Positions 33,417 to 42,330 of a stretch of DNA of 55,069 bases are shown here, in pieces (within the stretch, counting starts at the first letter, position 1; each line of letters starts with the position of its first letter). Source of the DNA: JBAYGJ01 sp041649335 (lineage in GTDB: Bacteria > Patescibacteriota > Patescibacteriia > UBA10025 > JAHIVO01); contig JBAZNF010000005.1 in assembly GCA_041649335.1 (NCBI GenBank), positions 1-55,069 on the forward strand, in the 5' to 3' direction. The position numbers were made by a program, and so were the translations under genes. The notes beneath the pieces are model-generated. The model was not told where the DNA came from. It did not search any database and saw only the letters and a program-made list of their open reading frames with translations.

Positions 33417-34451
33417 ATGCCACGAATGTCTGAAAAAAATCAGCAGAGCGACAAAGGGCGGGCAGCCGATGAAGCCATCGCCCAGATTAAGGAGCGTTTC
33501 GGCGAAGGCTCCATCATGAGATTGGGAGAGGCGAAGCGAATTAAAGTTGAAGCTGTCCCGACCGGGTGCTTGTCATTGGATTTGGCGCTGGGTGTCGGGG
33601 GCGTGCCGCGCGGCCGGATTATTGAAATCTACGGGCCGGAAGCGTCAGGCAAGACAACTCTGGCCCTCCATATTTTATCCGAAGTGCAGAAACGCGGCGG
33701 GATAGCGGCATTTGTCGATGCTGAACACGCACTGGATCCGGAATACGCCAGGAAGATCGGGGTGAACGTCGATGAACTGTTTATTTCCCAGCCTGACACC
33801 GGCGAGCAGTCACTCGAAATTGTAGAGACCCTGGTGCGTTCAAATGGCGTCGATGTCATTATCGTCGATTCGGTCGCCGCTCTCACGCCCAAAGCGGAAA
33901 TCGAAGGTGAAATGGGCGACCAGCATATGGGTCTGCAGGCGCGGCTGATGAGTCAGGCCCTGCGTAAGCTGGCGGGCATTGTCAGCAAGACGAAGACAGT
34001 GGTCGTTTTTATTAACCAGACCCGGATGAAGATCGGTGTTTTTTTCGGTAATCCGGAAACCACCACCGGCGGTATGGCGCTGAAATTTTACTCTTCCATC
34101 CGCATCGAGGTCCGCCGGGCGGCCCAGATCAAGAAGGGCGAAGAGTCAGTCGGTAACCGGGTGAAAGTAAAAATTGTTAAAAATAAAGTGGCCCCGCCGT
34201 TCCGGACCTGCGAGTTCGACATCATGTACAATGAAGGAATTTCATTAGCCGGGGACGTATTGGATGCCGGTGTACTGCACAAAGTGATTGAGAAGAGCGG
34301 TAACACGTTCTCGTTCGGTGAGGTGAAATTAGGCGTGGGCCGAGAAACGGCCAGGTTATTTTTACGGCAGAACCCGAAGGTTATCGATGAGATAAAGAAG
34401 AAAGTCTTCGCGGCCGTGGAGTCCGAGGAAAAGGAAAAAGAAAAGGAATAA
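33417..34451 (+). CDS. recA: Recombinase RecA
   Basis: RecA forms filaments on single-stranded DNA and drives strand exchange. The 344-residue protein has Walker A GPEASGKT (73-80), the VDAEHALDPEYA block, IIVDSVAALTPKAEIEGEMG, and L2-type GNPETTTGGMALKFY. In the L2 region the usual 'IGVMFGNPETTTGG' reads IGVFFGNPETTTGG, a minor change. There is no Shine-Dalgarno; the ATG follows TAAGCG. A start at the second Met (33426) is also possible. A strong terminator follows. Confidence 0.98.
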   Translation: MPRMSEKNQQSDKGRAADEAIAQIKERFGEGSIMRLGEAKRIKVEAVPTGCLSLDLALGVGGVPRGRIIEIYGPEASGKTTLALHILSEVQKRGGIAAFVDAEHALDPEYARKIGVNVDELFISQPDTGEQSLEIVETLVRSNGVDVIIVDSVAALTPKAEIEGEMGDQHMGLQARLMSQALRKLAGIVSKTKTVVVFINQTRMKIGVFFGNPETTTGGMALKFYSSIRIEVRRAAQIKKGEESVGNRVKVKIVKNKVAPPFRTCEFDIMYNEGISLAGDVLDAGVLHKVIEKSGNTFSFGEVKLGVGRETARLFLRQNPKVIDEIKKKVFAAVESEEKEKEKE

Positions 34452-34464
34452 TATATAATCAAAG

Positions 34465-34488
34465 GCCGTCCCGCAGGGCGGCTTTTTT
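34465..34488 (+). terminator. Rho-independent terminator of recA
   Basis: GCCGTCC pairs with GGGCGGC (one G-U), followed by six T. Confidence 0.9.
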
Positions 34489-34551
34489 GATTGCGATTTT
34501 TTTAACATTTTGTTAGAATTAAGACACTGAAATAAAAACAAGGAGGCAATA

Positions 34552-35280
34552 ATGCTCTTTACTAATATTGCTAAGCGCTTTGGCATCTGGCTGGCCTATA
34601 TCACGACAGTGCTGACGGGGTTTACCTGCACATTTTTTTTCAAGGTATTGAACCGGATGCACGTCTACGGCAAGGGGAATATCCCGAGCCAAGGCCATGG
34701 GGTACTTTTAGTATCGAACCACCAGACGATGTTTGATTCATTTGCCATCGGGGTGGCGGGCTTCTTCCCTGATATCATCGCTTACCCGAGTCACCTGCCG
34801 CTGAATTTCGCTGCCAAGGAGAATTATTTTATCCGTTGGTATTTTTCTATCCTACTCCGTCTGCTCCGAACGATTCCGGTCAATTACCGTACCGATCCGT
34901 GGCTGATGAGAAAATACCTACAATACCTGCAGAGCAATAATCTTCTTATTTTTTATCAGGGTACGCGGAGTTATAGACTTGACCTGATAAAGAATGGCCC
35001 GGGTTTTGCCGTGGCGCACAGTAATCAGCCGCTGATAGTTATACCGGTGTATATCGAAGGCGTCAGCAAAGTATTTGGGGGGCCAAAAACCCAAGGATTT
35101 TTTGGACGGTGGTTCCCGAAGAGTGTTTTGCGCCATATAGTTGTGGCTTTCGGGGAGAGGATTGACTTTTCCGATGTGGTCATTGTCCAAGACGCCCGCC
35201 AACGCGCTACCGTGATTAACCAGCGCATTGTTGATGCGATAAAAAGACTACAAGCCCAATATACCCTTGAGCACGCATAA
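34552..35280 (+). CDS. PlsC-like 1-acylglycerol-3-phosphate acyltransferase
   Basis: The 242-residue membrane-associated enzyme transfers an acyl chain to a lipid precursor. The catalytic HX4D motif is NHQTMFD at 56-62. The second motif reads FYQGTRSYRL, where PlsC has FPEGTRS; Gln replaces Glu, which may change substrate binding. A hydrophobic segment lies at about 12-33. AAGGAGG before the ATG is a good ribosome site. CPR cells often lack a full fatty acid pathway and may take lipids from a host, so this enzyme could remodel imported lipids; that is inference. Confidence 0.85.
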   Translation: MLFTNIAKRFGIWLAYITTVLTGFTCTFFFKVLNRMHVYGKGNIPSQGHGVLLVSNHQTMFDSFAIGVAGFFPDIIAYPSHLPLNFAAKENYFIRWYFSILLRLLRTIPVNYRTDPWLMRKYLQYLQSNNLLIFYQGTRSYRLDLIKNGPGFAVAHSNQPLIVIPVYIEGVSKVFGGPKTQGFFGRWFPKSVLRHIVVAFGERIDFSDVVIVQDARQRATVINQRIVDAIKRLQAQYTLEHA

Positions 35281-35301
35281 GAAGAGATGCACGCAATGTA
35301 T

Positions 35302-35331
35302 CCGGCATTGAATATTCAGTGCCGGTTTTTT
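35302..35331 (+). terminator. Rho-independent terminator of the acyltransferase gene
   Basis: CCGGCA (35302-35307) pairs with TGCCGG (35320-35325) around a near-palindromic loop, followed by six T. It runs up to the murI stop codon on the other strand. Confidence 0.88.
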
Positions 35332-36124
35332 ATGCAATGATATGCCGCCGCACTGTGACGCCGTGGCCCAGCCAAACCTTTATCAGGTTATTCAGATGTG
35401 ACGGCAGGTCGCTGAAATAATACCCCGTGCCGTATTCGTCGCGGGTCATGGCCCGTTGTAGGCCCGGAGTTTTTTTGATGAATTCTTTCAGCGTGCCGAC
35501 AACCAGTTCAGCCGGGTCGATGAGCGTGACGGTATCGCCCATGATGTTCTGAATTAAATTTCTGAGTAGCGGGTAATGGGTGCAGCCGAGGATAAGCGTG
35601 TCTATGTGCTGGTCAATCAGCGGTTGCAGGTATTGTTTGGTTACCGTAATAGTAGTGGGGGTGTCCAGCCACCCTTCTTCTGCCAGCGGCACCAGGAGCG
35701 GACAGGCCTGTCCGACGACTGTTATGTCGTTGCGGGTGGCATTAATCGTTTCGGCGTAAATATCACTGTTAATGGTAGCCCGCGTACCGATCACCCCGAT
35801 CCGGCCATTGGTCGTGGCCGTGATGGCGGCCCGGACTGCCGGCGTAATGACTTCAAAAACAGGCAGGTCCGTAAAGGCATCGGAGATTTCTTTGCTGGCC
35901 ACTGCGGAAGCGGTATTGCAGGCGATGATAATGCAGTCGGCTCCTTTTTGGGCCAGAAAATCAGCGTCCTGCAATGCGTATTGGACGATAGTTTCCGGGC
36001 CTTTATTGCCGTACGGGTACCGGGCAGTATCGCCGAAATAGAGGATTTGCTCGCCTGGCAATTGCCGTTCCAGTTCTTTGACGACCGTGAGGCCGCCGAT
36101 ACCTGAGTCGAATACGCCGATCAT
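35330..36124 (-). CDS. murI: Glutamate racemase
   Basis: MurI makes D-glutamate for peptidoglycan. The 264-residue protein starts MIGVFDSGIGGLTVVKEL. It has both catalytic cysteines: C69 in IIIACNTASAVA and C181 in LILGCTHYPLL. Length and motifs are normal. The ATG overlaps the stop of the HAD gene in ATGA, so murI is the last gene of a minus-strand operon after the phosphohexomutase and the HAD phosphatase, a plausible sugar/wall-precursor unit. Confidence 0.95.
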   Translation of the reverse strand: MIGVFDSGIGGLTVVKELERQLPGEQILYFGDTARYPYGNKGPETIVQYALQDADFLAQKGADCIIIACNTASAVASKEISDAFTDLPVFEVITPAVRAAITATTNGRIGVIGTRATINSDIYAETINATRNDITVVGQACPLLVPLAEEGWLDTPTTITVTKQYLQPLIDQHIDTLILGCTHYPLLRNLIQNIMGDTVTLIDPAELVVGTLKEFIKKTPGLQRAMTRDEYGTGYYFSDLPSHLNNLIKVWLGHGVTVRRHIIA

Positions 36125-36786
36125 AGTGATTGAATGAGTTTGATAGTTATATTGTTAAGGCTCTTCACTACTCCGGCCGTCCGATTGGTAAATTTTTTTG
36201 GGGCGTAACTTTTTTTAACGGCAATCACCTTGGCGCCGGCGCGCACACCGGCTTGAATGCCGCTGATGGAGTCCTCGATGACCAGCATCTCGGCCGGCTT
36301 GATTTTCAGTATTATAGCGGCCCGTTTGTATACCCAAGGGTGCGGTTTGCTGTATTTCATGTCGTCACCAGTAAGCACTGCCTGGAAATATGTTTTCAGA
36401 TGAAATCGGCGAATGACATGCTGTATAATATTACGCGGACCGGATGAAGCGATCATTATTGGGTATCCATGCCGACGCAAACGTGTGATCAGTGACAGGG
36501 CGCCAGGTGCCAGTTTAAGATGTTTATTGAAAAGTCGAAGCAGGATCTTTAAGCGGTCAGTAATGATTTTATCGATCGAATCAGGAATATTGAGGTGTTT
36601 TTTCAGGTACCGGCTGATGAATATCTGTGTCCGGCCACGTACCTCGCGGTCTAAATCTTTCTCATTAAATTTTTTATGGGCGTTTGGGCCACATTTTGCG
36701 CGAAGGTATTCCCATGTTGATTGCTCCCACAGCGGTTCAGAATCAATAAGTACGCCATCCAGGTCAAAGACAATTGCCTTTATCAT
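36121..36786 (-). CDS. HAD-superfamily sugar-phosphatase/beta-PGM-like
   Basis: The 221-residue protein starts MIKAIVFDLDGVLIDSEPLW, with the HAD catalytic DxD (D9, D11), a four-helix cap (about 15-80), motif II (MIASSG), and motif III/IV (KPHPWVYKRAA; VIEDSISGIQAGVRAGAKVI). The pattern is that of beta-phosphoglucomutase-like and sugar-phosphate phosphatases. It lies two bases after the phosphohexomutase gene, which suggests related sugar-phosphate work. The exact substrate is not known. Confidence 0.85.
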   Translation of the reverse strand: MIKAIVFDLDGVLIDSEPLWEQSTWEYLRAKCGPNAHKKFNEKDLDREVRGRTQIFISRYLKKHLNIPDSIDKIITDRLKILLRLFNKHLKLAPGALSLITRLRRHGYPIMIASSGPRNIIQHVIRRFHLKTYFQAVLTGDDMKYSKPHPWVYKRAAIILKIKPAEMLVIEDSISGIQAGVRAGAKVIAVKKSYAPKKFTNRTAGVVKSLNNITIKLIQSL

Positions 36787-36788
36787 GA

Positions 36789-39002
36789 TTATAAACCTTT
36801 GTACAGATAATCGTCGTAAAGTTTACGGGTTTTTTCGTAGATTGTCTGCCGGAAGGTATTGGGAATCTTCTGGTCATAGAGTGGGGTAATTTTGCCTGAA
36901 TAATGGACCATGGTATTTAGGTATTTGAGGCATTTCTTTTTGTCATTGCCGTTTGAATAACCTCTTAGTTTTGCATCGGTTCCGGATTTCCTAATTTGAA
37001 CGAACATCCGGTCAAATGCCAGATAGGTTGCATCACCGACAAAAATTACTTTTTCTAATGAGGAGAAGTTGAGTTCGGACATGGCCTCTGAAAGTATGGC
37101 TTTGGCATCATCTAGGGTGATAGTGCCTTCACGGAGAGATAACGCGATCCCCAAGTAATATAGGTCTATAGTATCGCGCTTTTTTTCACCTTCTGCTTTT
37201 TCCTGTAAGAGGATTTTTGGGTCAGGTTGACTTTCGTTATAGTAGGTAATATCCGCCCGTTCGTAGTAGCGGTAATTCATGTTGCATTCCTTGAATATTT
37301 CCTGCAGGTATTCGGCCATGGTTTTTTTGTTCATGAACAAGTGGGCTGCGAGGGCTGCGGCGATTATCGAGGCTTCGCCAGCGGATTTTTCTCGCATGGC
37401 CAGCGCTTTTCGGCCGCCCTTGCTGACGATGATTTTTTCCGGGCCGATGAACATGCCGCCGCTCTCCTCCCCGGCGAAGGCGATACGCGGGTCAACACCC
37501 AGGTTGATATTTTCTTTCCAGATGTCGTTTATCATGATTTCTTTGGTCGGATCGGAAAACAGTTTTTTTTCCACTTTTTTCATGATGGTGGCTATTTCCT
37601 TGAACCCGACCGGGGTGGTGATCACCTCAACCCCGTTGGCATGAGCCCATTCATCCCATGCCCGCGATGACGGCGTGGTATTTATCATGAACCTCGGATG
37701 GTCGTTCCATTGTTCGGATTTTTTTAGCTGTTTCATATTGTAGTCCATAATCATGAGGAAAGTAAGCGTCGGATTATATATGGAGACGATTTTTTCCTCA
37801 TTGATCTTGATATAATAAATGCCTAAGTCGTCCATAAGTTGCGTGTTCGAGGCCGGTTCTACCTGTCCGATAACCAGGCGGTCGCCGTCCGGATCAGTGA
37901 TGAGTACGACATAGCCCAGCGGCTTGTCTTTGAGGTAGTATTCGTAAAACATGGTATCGACCACTTCCGGCAGGCAGGCATCACAGGATAGGTCAAAATA
38001 TTCTATTTTACCGGTTTTTGGGTTTAGTTTCCTTGTTTTGCCGACCCCGTGGAAAAGAGGGTCCTCTTCCTTATTATGCCATTCGAAGGCTTCTTGTATG
38101 TCGAATTTTTTCAAGATTGGCACCATGGTCCGGTGCATACATCCGCCGACAGTATCATACATCAGGCGCATGCCTTGACCGGTTGCTGTCCGGATAAGGT
38201 CAAGATTTTCTTTTGTAGCCACTCCGTTTTGGAGGTATTGGCAGTATTCATTCACGCCGTCAAAATCCTGTATGATGTATGGCGTGTCCTTTGGCGCCAG
38301 GGTAATGGAATACCCTTCCGGATTCTTCTTTGCCTGTCTGACGATTTCCTCAATTTTTTCGATGAAAGCAAGTGACATTTCCGGCAGGAATTGGCTGCCC
38401 TGGTCGTCCAGATCTTTGGTGGCGATTTTGCTGCTCATGGCGTGGCTGGAGGTAACGAATTCCCCGCCGTCATAATCGAACATGAAAATGATGAATGACA
38501 CCAACCAGATGGCTGTTGTAACGTTACCCGGCGTCTGGTGGGTAAAAATACCGTTGGCCGCATGGACGCGGGAAATGAGCTCGATATATTCCTTGGTGTT
38601 ATAGCGAACTTCACCTGAAACAGCCTTATGGATTTCGCGGTTAGTGATCCGTTCTTTCAGGACCAGGCTTTTGCCGAGCGTGGCCAGCGTCACTCCCAGC
38701 TGGTTAATCGGAAAACGCGGATCGGCATAATGGAGTATGTTCTGTGGTCCACGAATCCCGCCGGTTGAGTGTTGAGCTTCGTTTTTGTAATTTGCTAGCC
38801 ATTTTTCCACTTCCCATTTTTCCACTAATTCTTTTGTAATAGTGAGTTTGATTTCCCCACCCTCAGCAATATCAATAATTGGACCGCCTTTATAATCAGC
38901 CGGAGTGGCCTTTTCAATACCCTCATAATATTCTTTTTTCAGTTCAGCTAAATATGCGTCGCGTTTGGCAGGAGAAGAAAACGTCTTTTTTTGTGAATCC
39001 AT
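36789..39002 (-). CDS. Large phosphohexomutase (PGM/PMM superfamily)
   Basis: Members move a phosphate between C1 and C6 of hexoses. From the ATG at 39002 the protein has 737 residues, against 450-570 for most relatives. Family elements in order: STGGIRGP (79-86), the phosphoserine loop TSSHAMSSK (184-192, where the usual form is TASHNP), metal site DPDGDRL (about 372-378), sugar-binding GEESGG (about 516) and phosphate-binding RKSGTDAKLRGY near the C-terminus. The Asn-Pro after the active-site His is lost and there is extra sequence throughout. A six-codon-longer start exists but has no ribosome site. It leads the operon with the HAD and murI genes. Confidence 0.85.
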   Translation of the reverse strand: MDSQKKTFSSPAKRDAYLAELKKEYYEGIEKATPADYKGGPIIDIAEGGEIKLTITKELVEKWEVEKWLANYKNEAQHSTGGIRGPQNILHYADPRFPINQLGVTLATLGKSLVLKERITNREIHKAVSGEVRYNTKEYIELISRVHAANGIFTHQTPGNVTTAIWLVSFIIFMFDYDGGEFVTSSHAMSSKIATKDLDDQGSQFLPEMSLAFIEKIEEIVRQAKKNPEGYSITLAPKDTPYIIQDFDGVNEYCQYLQNGVATKENLDLIRTATGQGMRLMYDTVGGCMHRTMVPILKKFDIQEAFEWHNKEEDPLFHGVGKTRKLNPKTGKIEYFDLSCDACLPEVVDTMFYEYYLKDKPLGYVVLITDPDGDRLVIGQVEPASNTQLMDDLGIYYIKINEEKIVSIYNPTLTFLMIMDYNMKQLKKSEQWNDHPRFMINTTPSSRAWDEWAHANGVEVITTPVGFKEIATIMKKVEKKLFSDPTKEIMINDIWKENINLGVDPRIAFAGEESGGMFIGPEKIIVSKGGRKALAMREKSAGEASIIAAALAAHLFMNKKTMAEYLQEIFKECNMNYRYYERADITYYNESQPDPKILLQEKAEGEKKRDTIDLYYLGIALSLREGTITLDDAKAILSEAMSELNFSSLEKVIFVGDATYLAFDRMFVQIRKSGTDAKLRGYSNGNDKKKCLKYLNTMVHYSGKITPLYDQKIPNTFRQTIYEKTRKLYDDYLYKGL

Positions 39003-39084
39003 ATGGATTAAAATTATTATCAAATAAGATTATTAAGTATATGATACTATTTTTTACTGATAATTTCAACCCTTTCTTGAGGGG

Positions 39085-39804
39085 TCAGGCCTTCTTGGCT
39101 ATTGTTATCAGGTTGTAGCCGTCCCGCCACGTAGCCGTCCGTCCTTTTTTAGTGTAATATTGCTGTACCCGAGTGAAGCCGTTATTGTCCAAAAGCGCCG
39201 ACAACTCTGACAATCGGAATCCGTGGATGTACCGCCGACCGATCATTTCGCCTGATGCGTTTTTCCAATGCTTTATGACGTCCGGGAATGACACCCGTCC
39301 TTTACCTAATATTCGTTGCCAAAGGATTTTTACATGGACCGGCCACCAGTTAGTGGCCATGAGATTCCAATTCAGCAAAACGACCTCTCCGTTTGGCCGC
39401 AGAACTTTGTAAAATTGCTGGATAGCTTGGATCCGCAGTTGCTCGGTCGGTAGGTGATGCATGGTGGCGATACAGAAAATATCGTCAAAAGATTCCGGTT
39501 CGAATGGAAGGTCGAGAATATTACCTACGGCAAAAGGTATCCCCGGGTACTGTCGTCGGGCAATGGCAATAAGTTCGTCGCTTAGATCAAGGCCGGTATA
39601 TTCAACATTTTTTTCTTTCAAAAGCTCATAAAGCCGGCCATTGCCGCAGCCGGCGTCGAGCACTTTATCACTTACGGCCACATGTTCCAATAGGGGCTTG
39701 AAGTCTTCCCAGATAAATTTCCTGGTGGCCGAAAACTGTTCGGCGATGGCCTGGTAGGTCGTCGCGTTCATGGCCATTAATTTTTTAGCAAATCGATCGT
39801 CCAT
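39085..39804 (-). CDS. Trm9/ABH8-like SAM methyltransferase (candidate tRNA wobble-U enzyme)
   Basis: The 239-residue protein is a class I methyltransferase. Residues 17-33 (YQAIAEQFSATRKFIWE) match the start of Trm9/ALKBH8-type enzymes (a conserved F-x-x-T-R-x-x-x-W). SAM motif I is VLDAGCGNG (48-56). ATMHHLPT (113-120) and the C-terminal RRYIHGFRLSELSALL with a final aromatic block also fit. Trm9 methylates cm5U to mcm5U at tRNA position 34, and cm5U is the product of Elp3. Its start codon touches that of elp3 on the other strand (CATATG, 39802-39807). The tRNA role is inferred from both motif and context. It could be a general methyltransferase. Confidence 0.72.
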   Translation of the reverse strand: MDDRFAKKLMAMNATTYQAIAEQFSATRKFIWEDFKPLLEHVAVSDKVLDAGCGNGRLYELLKEKNVEYTGLDLSDELIAIARRQYPGIPFAVGNILDLPFEPESFDDIFCIATMHHLPTEQLRIQAIQQFYKVLRPNGEVVLLNWNLMATNWWPVHVKILWQRILGKGRVSFPDVIKHWKNASGEMIGRRYIHGFRLSELSALLDNNGFTRVQQYYTKKGRTATWRDGYNLITIAKKA

Positions 39805-41364
39805 ATGGATAAGAAAACTTTACGAAAATATACGCGTGATTTTATTAGGGCAAAACCCGAGACAAGCGACGCTGCCCGCCACATGAAGCGGTTATTGGCT
39901 ACGAAATACTGCACAACCATTATACCTAATTCTGAGATTCTCCGGCAGTACCGTTTGTTAAATATCAAAAAGCCGGACCAGCGGTTATTGCGCCTCCTGC
40001 GTAAGCGGGCCATCCGTACGCTTTCGGGCGTGGCGCCGGTTACCGTACTGACCAAGCCGTACCCATGCCCGGGCCGGTGCGTGTACTGCCCGACGGAGGC
40101 CAGGATGCCAAAAAGTTACCTGTCGTCCGAACCGGCCGCCCAGCGCGGATTAAGCCTGAAATTTGACCCGTACAAGCAGGTGAACATGCGGACCGCCACA
40201 CTGGAAGCTAATGGACACAGCGCGGACAAAATTGAGCTGATTGTGCTGGGCGGTACATGGTCACATTACCCGCATGATTACCAAAGGTGGTTCATCAAAC
40301 GTTGTTTTGACGCGGCGAATGGCCGGACGTCACGGACACTTAATCAGGCACAAATGTTAAACGAACGGGCCGAACACCGCATTATCGGCTTGAGCCTGGA
40401 GACACGTCCGGACCACGTGATCCCGGCAGAATTGTGGCGTATGCGCGAGCTGGGATGCACGCATGTGCAGATCGGTGTGCAAACACTTCATCAGGATATT
40501 CTGGACCTGGTTAAGCGGGACGAAACGCTTGATAATATCGCCCGAGCCACGTTATTGTTGCGCGCATTCGGTTTCAAGTTCACGTATCATCTCATGCCCG
40601 GTTTGCCCGGCGCCACGCCAAAGAAAGATTTCATTTCATTTAAAAAAATTTTTTCTGATTCACGCTTCCAGCCTGACATGCTGAAAATATACCCCTGTTT
40701 AGTCATTAGGAATTCTTTATTGTATCAATGGTACAAAGCAGGGAAATATAAACCGTATTCTCATGAGCAGTTAGTTGGTTTATTGATTAAAATAAAAAAT
40801 ATCGTACCGCCGTATGTGCGGATAAACCGGTTGATCAGGGATATCCCGGGCCCTGAGATTGTGGCCGGCAATATGGTGACCAATTTACGCCAGCTATTGC
40901 AGGAACGCGGTGTCCAATGCAGATGCATCCGCTGTCGTGAAGCACGTAAAGAGATCGTCAAACAAAACCAAGTAAAACTGAAAGAGCGCGTTTATCGGGC
41001 AGGAACAGGTGAGGAGCATTTCATCAGCATTGAAAGCAATGACGAGAAAAAATTGTATGCCTTTGTGCGGTTGTGGCTGCCCGACTCCGTAAAACACTTT
41101 ATTGGTGCATTTGATGACCAGACTGCGTTGATACGAGAATTGCATACTTATGGCGAATTGATCCCTATCGGCTCAAAAAAGACCGCGGTTCAGCATATCG
41201 GTTTTGGCAAGCGTTTGTTAGCTGAAGCGGAACATGTGGCCCAGGTAAAAGGATATGAAAAAATGGCAATTATTTCCGGCATCGGCGTCCGCGGGTATTA
41301 CCGAAAGTTGGGGTACCGGGTTGAGAAGACATATATGGTGAAGAAGTTGACTGTTAGTCATTAG
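39805..41364 (+). CDS. elp3: Elp3-family tRNA uridine(34) acetyltransferase
   Basis: Elp3 uses SAM radical chemistry and acetyl-CoA to build carboxymethyl at wobble uridine 34. The 519-residue protein has the radical-SAM cluster CX3CX2C at C88, C92, C95 (KPYPCPGRCVYCPTE), then the RMPKSYLSSEPAAQR block characteristic of bacterial and archaeal Elp3, VLGGTWSHYP, RPD and THVQIGVQTL blocks. The C-terminal GNAT domain has HIGFGKRLLAEAEHVA and SGIGVRGYYRKLGYRV. It works without the other Elongator subunits in prokaryotes. It starts at the base next to the start of a Trm9-like gene on the other strand, suggesting a two-enzyme wobble-modification pair. Confidence 0.95.
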   Translation: MDKKTLRKYTRDFIRAKPETSDAARHMKRLLATKYCTTIIPNSEILRQYRLLNIKKPDQRLLRLLRKRAIRTLSGVAPVTVLTKPYPCPGRCVYCPTEARMPKSYLSSEPAAQRGLSLKFDPYKQVNMRTATLEANGHSADKIELIVLGGTWSHYPHDYQRWFIKRCFDAANGRTSRTLNQAQMLNERAEHRIIGLSLETRPDHVIPAELWRMRELGCTHVQIGVQTLHQDILDLVKRDETLDNIARATLLLRAFGFKFTYHLMPGLPGATPKKDFISFKKIFSDSRFQPDMLKIYPCLVIRNSLLYQWYKAGKYKPYSHEQLVGLLIKIKNIVPPYVRINRLIRDIPGPEIVAGNMVTNLRQLLQERGVQCRCIRCREARKEIVKQNQVKLKERVYRAGTGEEHFISIESNDEKKLYAFVRLWLPDSVKHFIGAFDDQTALIRELHTYGELIPIGSKKTAVQHIGFGKRLLAEAEHVAQVKGYEKMAIISGIGVRGYYRKLGYRVEKTYMVKKLTVSH

Positions 41365-41370
41365 TCCACA

Positions 41371-41437
41371 GATGCTGAAACGAGTTCAGTATGACAATTC
41401 AAAAACGCTTGTCACCCTGAACTTGTTTCGGGGTTTC
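41371..41437. repeat. Imperfect inverted-repeat element after elp3
   Basis: Two arms face each other: 41371-41396 (with CTGAAACGAGTTCAGTATGA) and 41410-41437 (TGTCACCCTGAACTTGTTTC and six bases more). The reverse complement of the second matches the first over about 20 of 26 bases. This is the common 'TGAAACAAGTTCAG' type intergenic palindrome found dispersed in many bacterial genomes; it is probably a MITE-like repeat. Confidence 0.6.
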
Positions 41438-41448
41438 ACATAGAGTAA

Positions 41449-41484
41449 TAAAAAAGCAGGCGATCGAACGGGTCGTTCGCCTGC
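41449..41484 (-). terminator. Terminator of the radical-SAM cluster
   Basis: On the minus strand GCAGGCGA pairs with TCGCCTGC, followed by six or seven T. It lies 19 bases beyond the stop of the 87-residue gene. It may also stop elp3 from the other side. Confidence 0.85.
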
Positions 41485-41502
41485 CGGTGTTTTGGCTAGT
41501 AT

Positions 41503-41766
41503 TCAGCACGGTCCACTGCCGAGCCAGCGTCCGATTTCTCTCGCGCCACCGAGCTTGTCGGACAGCTCCTTGATTGTTTCCCGCGGTACGTTCAGCGTAC
41601 GGAGAATGTCCGTAAACGTATTTTCGTGGCAGAAGCCAAGCCAGTGGGATAGAACGTGGGTTGCTAAGAACGCGTTGATCACCGACTGCTCGAGGCCGAC
41701 TTTCTTGGCTACCGTTGTGAAATCATCTTCTGAGAAACATAAGTACAATTCAACTTTCGTTACCAT
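41503..41766 (-). CDS. Hypothetical 87-residue protein of the radical-SAM cluster
   Basis: AAAGGAG lies nine bases before the ATG, so expression is likely. The product (MVTKVELYLCFSEDDFTTVA...) is soluble and mostly helical. It has four cysteine or histidine-rich spots (LCFS, THVLSHW, GFCHE) and ends GSGPC. No family was recognised. It is the last gene of a minus-strand cluster led by a SPASM radical-SAM enzyme. A role as substrate or partner is possible but not shown. Confidence 0.65.
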   Translation of the reverse strand: MVTKVELYLCFSEDDFTTVAKKVGLEQSVINAFLATHVLSHWLGFCHENTFTDILRTLNVPRETIKELSDKLGGAREIGRWLGSGPC

Positions 41767-41860
41767 GGCCGTCTCCTTTCAATTTTATATCTGAATGCTG
41801 TGTGACGGTGTTGTTGATAATGTATTCTGATATTACAACCTCCTTCTAGCTTGTTAATGT

Positions 41861-42319
41861 TCAAAGTGGCAATACGCGGTTTCGTACAAAGCGCTTGAAT
41901 GATTTCTCCTTTCGTTTAATTAACTGAGCTCCTGCATTGAGAATTCGAAGATTATTCAGTAATGCAAGTTCAGTTAGGTATTGTTTTTTTGTTTTTATTT
42001 TTTTATTAAAAAAATGTATATAGCATTGGCGATATTGGGGGAGTGTTTTGCAGTTCAAATAGTTTTGGGGACCGAAGAGCCTCTTGTCTTGCACTGAAGC
42101 GGGTTGTAGTCGGGCCGTAAAACGCCCATCAGGTTCGTTTTTCAGGATCCTGTAGAGACGGCAATTCTTGCAGTCATTACGGCAGGCACGGACGTCGGCA
42201 GTATCATAGATAAACCGGTATCCGCGCCAATTATCAAGAATGACCGAATTGATGCCGGAATATTTTTTGGTCAGGACGCGCAATTTTTTCTGGGCAAGTT
42301 TTTGGATGGTCTTGTTCAT
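41861..42319 (-). CDS. Hypothetical 152-residue protein with Cys cluster
   Basis: The product is basic. A cysteine motif CX3CX2C lies at C46, C50, C53 (ACRNDCKNC), followed by C90 and C99 (LNCKTLPQYRQC). This could hold an iron-sulfur cluster or zinc. The rest is lysine/arginine-rich (KKKIKTKKQY-type). No known family was recognised, although the pattern recurs in small CPR proteins. No Shine-Dalgarno is visible before the ATG. Its stop overlaps the motif TTGAACATTAACAA, which recurs with one change upstream of the radical-SAM gene. Confidence 0.65.
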   Translation of the reverse strand: MNKTIQKLAQKKLRVLTKKYSGINSVILDNWRGYRFIYDTADVRACRNDCKNCRLYRILKNEPDGRFTARLQPASVQDKRLFGPQNYLNCKTLPQYRQCYIHFFNKKIKTKKQYLTELALLNNLRILNAGAQLIKRKEKSFKRFVRNRVLPL

Positions 42320-42330
42320 AAGAAATTACG

